64,000 nucleotides of DNA, from NCBI RefSeq assembly GCF_001436605.1, contig NZ_AYZL01000008.1, forward strand, positions 1 to 64,000, given 5' to 3'. The notes under the pieces are model-generated. The model saw nothing but the letters and a program-made list of their open reading frames with translations, searched no databases and was not told the origin of the DNA. Positions 51,743 through 58,939 of the stretch are shown here, piece after piece; within the stretch, counting starts at the first letter, position 1; every line of letters begins with the position of its first letter. The translations under genes and the position numbers were made by a program. The DNA is from Holzapfeliella floricola DSM 23037 = JCM 16512. GTDB taxonomy: Bacteria; Bacillota; Bacilli; Lactobacillales; Lactobacillaceae.

Positions 51743-51806
51743 GTCATCCCTTGCAAAGAAGTCATTATCGTGGAATAATAATAGTAAAGATATTGAGGGA
51801 TACAGT

Positions 51807-51986
51807 ATGACAAAGAATAGATGGATATTAGGTATCTGTACATTAATTGGTTTAATTATTGGGATTATCCTAATGAACCAACACAAAAGTGCCGTACTTG
51901 TCTTTACGTTAATGGGAATGGCAGTCGGTTATGTGATTGTCTTTTGGATTCCACAACTAAAAAGACACTTTCAAAATAAACGGTGA
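51807..51986 (+). CDS. Small two-helix membrane protein, 59 residues
   Basis: ATG at 51807 with GAGGG at good spacing, ending in TGA at 51984-51986. The product has a short basic start (MTKNRW), two hydrophobic helices (about residues 6-22 and 29-48) split by the polar NQHKS turn, and a basic tail (KRHFQNKR). I recognise no family. It sits between hsdS and the fluoride riboswitch, and its stop codon overlaps the first bases of the riboswitch. It is probably transcribed from its own or a readthrough promoter. Confidence 0.65.
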   Translation: MTKNRWILGICTLIGLIIGIILMNQHKSAVLVFTLMGMAVGYVIVFWIPQLKRHFQNKR

Positions 51987-52056
51987 TGGTGTTCGCCATT
52001 AAATGCAAGTATTGCTGATGACACCTGTTGAAGCTTATTTCAACAGGTGTTTTTTT
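51982..52056 (+). ncRNA. Fluoride riboswitch (crcB motif)
   Basis: GGTGATGGTGTTCGCC (51982-51997) and GCTGATGACACC (52014-52025) are the two conserved blocks of the crcB-motif fluoride riboswitch, in the correct order and spacing. The 3' block overlaps the terminator stem CACCTGTTGAA/TTCAACAGGTG followed by seven T. Fluoride binding should stabilise the pseudoknot and prevent the terminator, turning on the two Fluc genes directly downstream. Confidence 0.92.
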
Positions 52057-52088
52057 GTTGCTTGAATAGATTAATTGGGGGAAGAAAC

Positions 52089-52490
52089 ATGATTTTACAA
52101 GTTTTATTATTTATATTTGGGGCGATTGGTGGTATCACGCGCTATTTTATCGGGCAAGGGTTAATGATCAATGGGTTTCCTATTGCAACACTTATCATCA
52201 ATTTATTGGGGGCTTTTTTATTACCCATTTGGAATGATCGCCAAAAAGAGCGCCCACTACTTAAAGAAATTATTGGGGTAGGATTCTTTGGGGCATTCAC
52301 GACGTTTTCAAGTGCGATGCTTGATACGTTAACCTTGATTATTAAGGGTCAATTCATAGCTTTGTTAATCTATGCCACTATAACAGTGTTAGGTGGTTTT
52401 TTATTGGCCTATCTAGGGACACTATTAACAGGAGTAGCACACGAAGAAACAGATGAACAAGTAATTGAGCAAGAGGAGAGTGATAAATGA
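52089..52490 (+). CDS. crcB: Fluoride channel subunit Fluc/CrcB 1
   Basis: A 133-residue, four-helix membrane protein. GGITRYFIGQG and FFGAFTTFSSAML carry the Fluc signature (TTFS with pore Phe), and INLLGAFLL the conserved helix 2 Asn. It exports fluoride as half of a dual-topology dimer. ATG 52089 follows TTGGGGG; a longer in-frame start at 52047 would begin inside the riboswitch terminator and is rejected. The C-terminal tail is acidic (QEESDK). Controlled by the fluoride riboswitch. Confidence 0.93.
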   Translation: MILQVLLFIFGAIGGITRYFIGQGLMINGFPIATLIINLLGAFLLPIWNDRQKERPLLKEIIGVGFFGAFTTFSSAMLDTLTLIIKGQFIALLIYATITVLGGFLLAYLGTLLTGVAHEETDEQVIEQEESDK

Positions 52491-52834
52491 TGTGGTTATT
52501 AGTTGGAGTTGCTAGTGGTGTTGGCACACTTTGTCGCCGTAATTTGACAGCACTTTTGAATAAACGTAAACATTTTACTCATTCTTTTTTAGCGACTATG
52601 ATAATTAATATATCAGGAAGCTTTTTGCTGGGAGTGTTTGCCAACAACTATAGCTCATGGTGGGCTTATCCATTATTAGGTGCAGGATTAATGGGTGGAT
52701 ACACCACTTTTTCAACTTTTAATGTTGAATTAGTTCAGTTAATGAGGCAAAAGAAATTGTCATTATTTGTTATTCATATGGTTGTAACCTATAGCTTAGG
52801 TCTAATCTTTGTGGCATTGGGGTACTGGTTATAA
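52487..52834 (+). CDS. crcB: Fluoride channel subunit Fluc/CrcB 2
   Basis: A 115-residue, four-helix Fluc protein: VGTLCRRNLT near the N terminus, IINISGSFLLGV, and GGYTTFSTFNVE with the pore Phe residues. It overlaps the first crcB by four bases. Paired crcB genes encode heterodimeric channels in which each subunit has a fixed, opposite orientation. The intervening charges (basic here, acidic in the partner) fit that. Confidence 0.93.
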   Translation: MMWLLVGVASGVGTLCRRNLTALLNKRKHFTHSFLATMIINISGSFLLGVFANNYSSWWAYPLLGAGLMGGYTTFSTFNVELVQLMRQKKLSLFVIHMVVTYSLGLIFVALGYWL

Positions 52835-52885
52835 AATAAGTTCAGTTCTTGTGTTATACTTTATGCCAAAACAGGAGGAGTTAAG

Positions 52886-53362
52886 ATGAATTATCAATTA
52901 CTAACACAAAAAATGCCTAGCCGAATTAAAAAAGCCTGGTTTATATCAGATATTGTTGAGGCAATTATTTCGTTGATTGTTGTGGGGACAGTTGGCAATA
53001 TTTTTCCAATTCCATACAAGGAGTGGGTAATGCCAATAGTGTTGATTGCTATTGTTGCTTTCTTTGTGGGGAGTTTAGTGCTGATTCCTTATCGTTATCA
53101 CTTTCATCGTTATCAAATTGATGGGGATGCGATATCTTTTCAACGTGGGGTTTTCTTTAGAAAAACCGTTTATGTGCCGCTTAATCGTGTACAACATATT
53201 GAGATTGAACAAGGCCCGATACTTAAAATTTTTGATTTAGAAGAATTAATTATTCACACTGCTGCAACAAAGCATAGTATTTCAGGGCTTAATCCAAGTA
53301 CAGCTTCTGAACTTCGTGAAGAAGTGACAAAACGTGCAAAGGTGGCTGATTTGAATGTATAA
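52886..53362 (+). CDS. Bacterial PH-domain membrane protein, YdbS-like
   Basis: A 158-residue protein with two membrane helices (about residues 22-42 and 48-70) followed by a bPH2/DUF304 domain: YQIDGDAISFQRGVFFRKTVYVPLNR is its typical beta-strand sequence. YdbS-YdbT pairs in Bacillus protect against an antimicrobial (amylolysin); in most species the role is unknown. CAGGAGGAG precedes the ATG. Overlaps the next gene by eight bases. Confidence 0.82.
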   Translation: MNYQLLTQKMPSRIKKAWFISDIVEAIISLIVVGTVGNIFPIPYKEWVMPIVLIAIVAFFVGSLVLIPYRYHFHRYQIDGDAISFQRGVFFRKTVYVPLNRVQHIEIEQGPILKIFDLEELIIHTAATKHSISGLNPSTASELREEVTKRAKVADLNV

Positions 53363-54815
53363 TCACAAACGTTTTCATCCAATGGCGTTAGTGCTGGCAT
53401 TGTTTAAGTCATTCAAAACGCTAGTTGGTTTTTTGATTTTGGCAATTTTAGGAGCTGCAAGTGGTCGACTAACTTTTCTATGGTTGCCAGTCCTTTATAT
53501 TGTAATAGAAATTGTAAGTTACTTGACGACTTACTACACGGTTGATGAAGCAGATATCACAATTCAAAAGGGTCTTATCAAAAAAACGACAACTGTGATT
53601 CCTTATGATCGCATTCAAACAGTTCGCCAAAGCCAATGGTTTTTTTTAGCACCATTTGATTTGACGACAGTCAACATAGAAACAGCTGGCGGTAGTGATA
53701 ATAAATCAGAAGCAGTACTGAAAGTTGTTCCAATTGCTGTTTTTGATTTGATTGAAAAGTATCGTAATCAAGGTCAACCGCAAAGTACATCACAAGAATT
53801 CGTAGAAAAAATACCAACTGAAACGGGTGAATCCCAAAAAAGAGCAGCAGTTAAGAAGCTACCGGCTTCACATATCTTGCTATTTGCGATTACTAATCTT
53901 AATATTTTAGCTTCGTCAGCTGTGATTGCTGGATTAGGAGCACGTATTTTAGAACATGCGGGAAGTAAAGCTAATAGCGAAGTGACTCGGGTAATGTTTA
54001 GTAGTACGCTTTATATTATTATGGGTATTTTTTCAGTCCTTATTTTAAGTTTTATCTATTCGTTGATTCGCACACTTTTGAATTATTATGATTTTCGCAT
54101 TGCTCGAACAGGAAATACGTTGACTATTAAGAGTGGTCTGCTAAAAGAAAAAACGCAACAAATTCCTATTCACAAAATTCAAAATGTTCAAGTGAAAAAA
54201 CATCCGATTCGTCGTTTATTTGGTTTTTCATCTATTTTAGTTTATGTGTACAGTGGTCAAGATAAACAAAGTAAAGAAGATAATAGTGATAATCATACAT
54301 ACTTATTTCCTATTATTAAGACAGCTGAAGTTTATTCATTCTTATCTGTTTACTTACCAGAATGGCAATTGCACACACCTAAAATCAGCTTATTAACGCA
54401 AAATCGATTATGGTACTTTATGCGTTGGACATTACTAGTAATGGCAATTTTGGTGGGTTTTGAAGTTATATTTTGGCGATTTGTACCTATTTGGGTTGTT
54501 ATTTTAGCTGTGTTTTGTAGCCTATTTATTTTAGCTTGTAATTACCTACAAGCCCAGGGACAAGGTTATGGTTTTAGTCAGCAATGCTTTATTTGTATTC
54601 AGCGTTATCATTTTTTAACGCAAGAAATTAATTTTTTGGATAAGAAGAAAGTGCAAAATATTACACAGAGGACAACGCCATTACTTTATCGTCATCAAAA
54701 AATCGGACATCTCAAGCTACCTCTTAAAATCAGCAGTGGACATGGTGAGCAAATCAAACTGCGTTTTATTCCAATTGAAATAAGTAAACAGATAAAAGAA
54801 TTCTATAAAAATTAA
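53355..54815 (+). CDS. Bacterial PH-domain membrane protein, YdbT-like
   Basis: A 486-residue protein with three bPH2 (DUF304) domains, each preceded by a pair of membrane helices (pairs near residues 10-50, 170-240 and 355-395). Signature strands are YTVDEADITIQKGLIKKTT, ARTGNTLTIKSGLLKEKTQ and a third, degenerate copy near 410-450. Forms a conserved pair with the upstream YdbS-like gene; they overlap and are surely co-translated. Membrane complex, function not established. Confidence 0.82.
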   Translation: MYNHKRFHPMALVLALFKSFKTLVGFLILAILGAASGRLTFLWLPVLYIVIEIVSYLTTYYTVDEADITIQKGLIKKTTTVIPYDRIQTVRQSQWFFLAPFDLTTVNIETAGGSDNKSEAVLKVVPIAVFDLIEKYRNQGQPQSTSQEFVEKIPTETGESQKRAAVKKLPASHILLFAITNLNILASSAVIAGLGARILEHAGSKANSEVTRVMFSSTLYIIMGIFSVLILSFIYSLIRTLLNYYDFRIARTGNTLTIKSGLLKEKTQQIPIHKIQNVQVKKHPIRRLFGFSSILVYVYSGQDKQSKEDNSDNHTYLFPIIKTAEVYSFLSVYLPEWQLHTPKISLLTQNRLWYFMRWTLLVMAILVGFEVIFWRFVPIWVVILAVFCSLFILACNYLQAQGQGYGFSQQCFICIQRYHFLTQEINFLDKKKVQNITQRTTPLLYRHQKIGHLKLPLKISSGHGEQIKLRFIPIEISKQIKEFYKN

Positions 54816-54892
54816 AAATATAATATTTTAATTTAATTAGTGAACTGTTAACTTGTGGGATATTAAAAGACTAGTGTAAACTAGATAGTGAC

Positions 54893-54923
54893 GTGAAAAA
54901 CAATTAATTAATATGTGTTTTCA
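54893..54923 (+). repeat. Inverted repeat in the leader of the WxL-like gene
   Basis: GTGAAAAACA and TGTTTTCAC form a nine-pair stem with one bulged A around a 12-base AT loop, 26 bases before the GTG start. A promoter-like TTGTGG-N18-TAAACT lies just upstream. May be a leader hairpin or an operator. Confidence 0.35.
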
Positions 54924-54948
54924 CTTTTAAAAAAGAGGAAGTGAGAAT

Positions 54949-56277
54949 GTGTTGCCCAATTATTATAAATATAATCGCATTAGAAGTATGCGGTTTTTGA
55001 GCTCCTTACTTTCAATGATATTAATCCTAGGTGCTTTTAATGTTGATACTGTTAATGCCAAAACAAGTTATGGTTTTTCTGATACTAATTATGAAAATGA
55101 GGTTGGTGAACGTGAACGAACAAATGGTAATAAGAGAAGATATCCTTTTATTGCTTCTAATATTGCTATTTCAACTCCAAGATTACAAAAGACAAGCAGT
55201 GGTCAATTTCAACTGGTCTATCAATATGGGTATCCAATGACCAGAGGTGGGGCTGAAAGGTTTTTAGAATACCGAGTGAAGTTTTCTAAAGACTTAGAGA
55301 AAATTGTTTCAGGAATTAGCATTGATCCAGTTGGAGCCAAAGCAGATCCTAGACCCCCCAATAGTAAAAAGAAATACAACTTTGAAAATAGAGTTGGACA
55401 AGATTCGGATGGCTATAAAGTTTTTTCTTCAGGAGTTTATCTTGGAAGTGGTTATAATGGCGGTGACGCTAATATTTACATCACACTAAGTCGATCATTC
55501 ATACCTCAAAACACGTTTATATCGAGTTATATGATTTCAAGTACTGAAGTTACAAGACCTGTTTATCCGTCATTTGAAGCTGTAAGAATTCTACAGTATA
55601 GTCAATTTGGAAAACAATACAACGAAGCACTATTGAAATCGGAAAAAGACCAAAATATCGATAAACTGAAAAAAACCTATGACGATTTAATCAAAAAAAT
55701 AAATGATTCGAGTTTAAGTCAAAAAACAAAAGAAGCGGTCTCTTCTGACATCAAAGATATATTGGGTAAGGCTGTTCAAAAAATTAATAGTGAGACTCAA
55801 TTTGAAAATAAAACATTACAGTCTATAGAAACTATTGCAGATGTAGCCATTGATAATATGAACGATGCTTATGGTAATTTAAGTGAATTTACAATCACTA
55901 GCTTGCCTAACTTAAATTTCGGTGTGCAATTAATCCAGTCTAAAAAAACAATCTATGAAACTGTGGACGATCAAGTGATTAAGGGTCTGTTGGTAGTGAT
56001 GAATGCCACTACACCGTCAAACATAAATGTTAACTTATCAATTTCAGATTTGAAGTCTAAAACACATACGCTAAGCGCTATGTATGCGTTGGGTAATAAG
56101 CTATATAAGCCAAATACAGCATTTGCCTTTATTTCAGGAACTCAAAGAAGTGGTGAGTTTACATTAAAAAGACAATCAAGTGAAGGAGTTAAGCTAATTG
56201 TTTATCCTGAAAACGTGCATGCCGAAACGTATACGGGGACAGCAACATGGTCAATCAGCAAAGGTCCGAGTAATTAA
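54949..56277 (+). CDS. Secreted surface protein with degenerate WxL-like domain
   Basis: A 442-residue secreted protein. The signal peptide ends near VNA-K (residue 37). The middle (40-220) is beta-rich, a helical coiled segment (about 225-290) follows, and the last 140 residues resemble a WxL wall-binding domain. ITSLPNLNFGVQLI looks like the domain start and GTATWSIS like the terminal second motif, but the internal WxL tryptophan is missing. GTG start after GAGGAAG. No WxL partner genes (DUF916 type) are adjacent. The WxL assignment is tentative. Confidence 0.6.
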   Translation: MLPNYYKYNRIRSMRFLSSLLSMILILGAFNVDTVNAKTSYGFSDTNYENEVGERERTNGNKRRYPFIASNIAISTPRLQKTSSGQFQLVYQYGYPMTRGGAERFLEYRVKFSKDLEKIVSGISIDPVGAKADPRPPNSKKKYNFENRVGQDSDGYKVFSSGVYLGSGYNGGDANIYITLSRSFIPQNTFISSYMISSTEVTRPVYPSFEAVRILQYSQFGKQYNEALLKSEKDQNIDKLKKTYDDLIKKINDSSLSQKTKEAVSSDIKDILGKAVQKINSETQFENKTLQSIETIADVAIDNMNDAYGNLSEFTITSLPNLNFGVQLIQSKKTIYETVDDQVIKGLLVVMNATTPSNINVNLSISDLKSKTHTLSAMYALGNKLYKPNTAFAFISGTQRSGEFTLKRQSSEGVKLIVYPENVHAETYTGTATWSISKGPSN

Positions 56278-56312
56278 AAAATCCTCCTAAATTATATTTA
56301 GGGGGATTTTAG
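56276..56312. terminator. Bidirectional terminator
   Basis: AAATCCTCCTAAA pairs with TTTAGGGGGATTT. The T tract is better on the minus strand (TTTTTT) than on the plus strand, which suggests a minus-strand gene once ended here as well. Confidence 0.7.
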
Positions 56313-56314
56313 TT

Positions 56315-56455
56315 TTAATAGAAATCAGTATTAATAAATTTTATATCGCTAACTCTTTTAATGTCGCCATTACCTACGGTATATTTGAAGGATACATAAC
56401 CTAAGATACCGTTATAAAATGATTCATTTCTTGAATAGAGATTAGTATAAAGCAT
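56315..56455 (-). pseudogene. Possible remnant of a small secreted protein gene
   Basis: Minus-strand frame open from about 56540 to the stop at 56315-56317. Its only in-frame start is ATG 56455 (46 codons), with no ribosome binding site. Upstream of that ATG the open frame reads LIKSLKIFLFLISML, like a signal peptide, and downstream GYVSFKYTVGNGDIKRVSDI looks like a real beta-rich domain end. A better start (ATGATACCACAA, about 56544) lies one frame off across a run of seven T. This fits a small secreted protein broken by a one-base slip; no family is recognised. Confidence 0.35.
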
Positions 56456-56584
56456 TGATATAAGAAAAAGGAATATTTTTAATGATTTGATTAAGGATAG
56501 TGAATAGTCGTTGCTATTAACAAAAAAATTGTGGTATCATATTTAGTAAATTTTTTAGGGAAACTATAGTAAGGTTGTGAGTTT

Positions 56585-58900
56585 ATGACAAGTAATAATA
56601 TACAAAATCGCAGGGATGAACAGGCTCGTTTAGACCATGTGATAGGGGAAATTAACAAGCGTCAACAAAAACTAAATCGATCTATTAAACGTGCAAAGAC
56701 AGAAGAAAAGAATCTGAATGAGCACTTTTATGATGATGTCAAAATTAATTATGTCGGTGATTCAACAACGATTGAAACCGCTTTATCTATTCGCCAACAA
56801 CAGCAGATGTTAATGGAAAGAAATAATAGTTGGCAACATGCCAGTGGCCGATTAGATGTTCTTGAAAAATTAGAAAACAATCCTTATTTTGCTCGTGTCG
56901 ATTTTAAAGAAAAAGGGGAACCAGGACCTGAAACAATTTATATTGGGTTGAGTTCATTTACCAATGATAAAGATGAGTTCTTGGTTTATGACTGGCGAGC
57001 ACCGATTTCATCAATTTATTATGATGGAAAATTAGGAGATGTCACTTACAATTCACCTGAAGGTAAGCAAGATGTGAACTTATCATTGAAGCGTCAATTT
57101 ATCATTAAAGATGGTCAAATTGAAAACATGTTTGATACCCAAGAAACGATTGGTGATCAAATGCTACTTGAAGTGTTGAATGAAAAATCATCTTCTCAAA
57201 TGAAAACAATTGTCACAACTATTCAACAAGAACAAAATGCGATTATTCGAGATACCGATTCTGATTTACTATTTGTTCAAGGAGCTGCAGGTTCAGGTAA
57301 AACGAGTGCCGTATTGCAACGTATTGCTTACCTGCTTTATCGTTACCGTGGGAACCTAACGAGTGATCAAGTCATTATGTTTTCACCTAACCAGTTATTC
57401 AATGATTATGTGCAAAATGTGTTACCTGAGTTAGGTGAACAAAACATGGTACAGATGACATATTGGCAATTTGCATCGCGAAGAGTACCAAAATTCAAAG
57501 TTCAAAACTTATTCCAACAATTTGAACAAGCACAATCAAATGCTAGTGAAAAAATCACAAACTTAAAATCAAGTTATGCGTTCTTTAATTTATTAACACG
57601 CTATGGCAATCGTTTAGCTCGTGGTGGTGTGCAATTTCGCGATATCAAATTCCGTGGTGAATCATTTATTGATAAGGAAAAAATCAAAGAAATTTATTAC
57701 GGATTCAATGAAAACTATAAGTTAATGAATCGTATCGAAGCGACAAAAGAAGAATTAATCAAAATCTTAAACCGTCGTGTTTCTTCTGAAATGAAGAAGC
57801 AGTGGGTACAAGAAATGATTGAAGGTTTAAGTGAAGAGCAACTACGCATGTTTTATCAACAACCAGATCAAGAATTTGAATCAGGCGATGATGAATACAA
57901 GTTTATTGCTAAACGTATCGTCACTGAAAGCCTTGAATCAGTTGCTAAGTATATCAATAACTTCCGCTTTATTAACTTTTCTGCTCAATACAACCACTTT
58001 ATGCAACAAGTCCCTCGTATTCTGGATTTAGAACAACACGGGATAACAACTGCTGAATGGCAAGCAGAAGTCAAACAAATACTTGCAAAAATCAAAGCAA
58101 AAGAATTACCGATTGAAGACGTTTCTTGTTACTTATATTTGTATGATTTATTGACTGGTAGAACAGGTGAACGTTCAATGAGGTTTGTGTTTATCGATGA
58201 AATACAAGATTACACACCTTTTCAAATTGCTTATTTGAAATTCAATTTTCCAAATGCTCGTTTTACCATGCTGGGTGATTTGAACCAAACGATTTTGGCA
58301 ACAGAACCAAATCAACGGTTACTAGCTGATATTTCACACTTATTTGATCCAGAAAAAACAAGTGTGGCACAGTTAACCACTTCTTATCGTTCAACCAAAC
58401 AAGTGACTGACTTTACACGTGGCATTTTGCGCAATGGTCAAAAAATCACAGCATTTGAACGTATCGGGCCAAAACCTGTGATGGTTTCGTGTTCAGATGA
58501 AAGCGAAATGATTGACGAATTAGCTGATCAATTGACCGCCCAAGCTGACAAAGGCTTAACAACAGCTGTTATTACAAAATCACTACAAGAAAGTAAAGAT
58601 GTCTTTAATCAATTGAAACAAAAAGGCGTTAAAAGTACCTTGATTGGTTCTGAAAACCAACGCTTAGTTGAAGGAACATTAATTGTTCCAGCTTACTTGG
58701 CCAAGGGTCTTGAGTTCGATAGTGTTGTCATGTACAACGCTTCAGATGATATTTATAACAAAGAAAGTGAACGTCAATTAGTTTACACAATTGCATCTCG
58801 TGCAATGCACACCTTGGCTATTTTATACACAGGCCAAAAGAGCCGATTGTTAGAAGATATCAATCCAGAATTGTACGAAGAAAAGATAAAAGAAAAATAA
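56585..58900 (+). CDS. helD: RNA polymerase recycling motor HelD
   Basis: A 771-residue UvrD/Rep-like ATPase. The N-terminal coiled coil (about residues 10-95) corresponds to the arm that enters the RNA polymerase secondary channel. Walker A GAAGSGKT is at about 233-240, Walker B FIDEIQDY at about 540, and the arginine motif TSYRSTKQ near 600. HelD frees stalled RNA polymerase from DNA and can protect against rifamycins in some species. Start ATG with AAGGTTGTGAG upstream. Monocistronic; promoter TTGCTA-N18-TATCAT at about 56511-56540. Confidence 0.9.
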   Translation: MTSNNIQNRRDEQARLDHVIGEINKRQQKLNRSIKRAKTEEKNLNEHFYDDVKINYVGDSTTIETALSIRQQQQMLMERNNSWQHASGRLDVLEKLENNPYFARVDFKEKGEPGPETIYIGLSSFTNDKDEFLVYDWRAPISSIYYDGKLGDVTYNSPEGKQDVNLSLKRQFIIKDGQIENMFDTQETIGDQMLLEVLNEKSSSQMKTIVTTIQQEQNAIIRDTDSDLLFVQGAAGSGKTSAVLQRIAYLLYRYRGNLTSDQVIMFSPNQLFNDYVQNVLPELGEQNMVQMTYWQFASRRVPKFKVQNLFQQFEQAQSNASEKITNLKSSYAFFNLLTRYGNRLARGGVQFRDIKFRGESFIDKEKIKEIYYGFNENYKLMNRIEATKEELIKILNRRVSSEMKKQWVQEMIEGLSEEQLRMFYQQPDQEFESGDDEYKFIAKRIVTESLESVAKYINNFRFINFSAQYNHFMQQVPRILDLEQHGITTAEWQAEVKQILAKIKAKELPIEDVSCYLYLYDLLTGRTGERSMRFVFIDEIQDYTPFQIAYLKFNFPNARFTMLGDLNQTILATEPNQRLLADISHLFDPEKTSVAQLTTSYRSTKQVTDFTRGILRNGQKITAFERIGPKPVMVSCSDESEMIDELADQLTAQADKGLTTAVITKSLQESKDVFNQLKQKGVKSTLIGSENQRLVEGTLIVPAYLAKGLEFDSVVMYNASDDIYNKESERQLVYTIASRAMHTLAILYTGQKSRLLEDINPELYEEKIKEK

Positions 58901-58937
58901 AAAGTCTTTGAAATCGTTTGATTTCAAAGACTTTTTT
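58898..58937. terminator. Bidirectional terminator
   Basis: AAAAAGTCTTTGAAATC and its complement with a four-base loop, between convergent helD and the LPXTG protein gene. Confidence 0.9.
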
Positions 58938-58939
58938 AT

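Noticed and set aside
45961-52090. Restriction-modification region as part of a prophage or integrative element
   Set aside because: No integrase, tRNA gene, flanking direct repeats or phage genes are visible; only hsdRMS and the neighbouring chromosomal genes are present.
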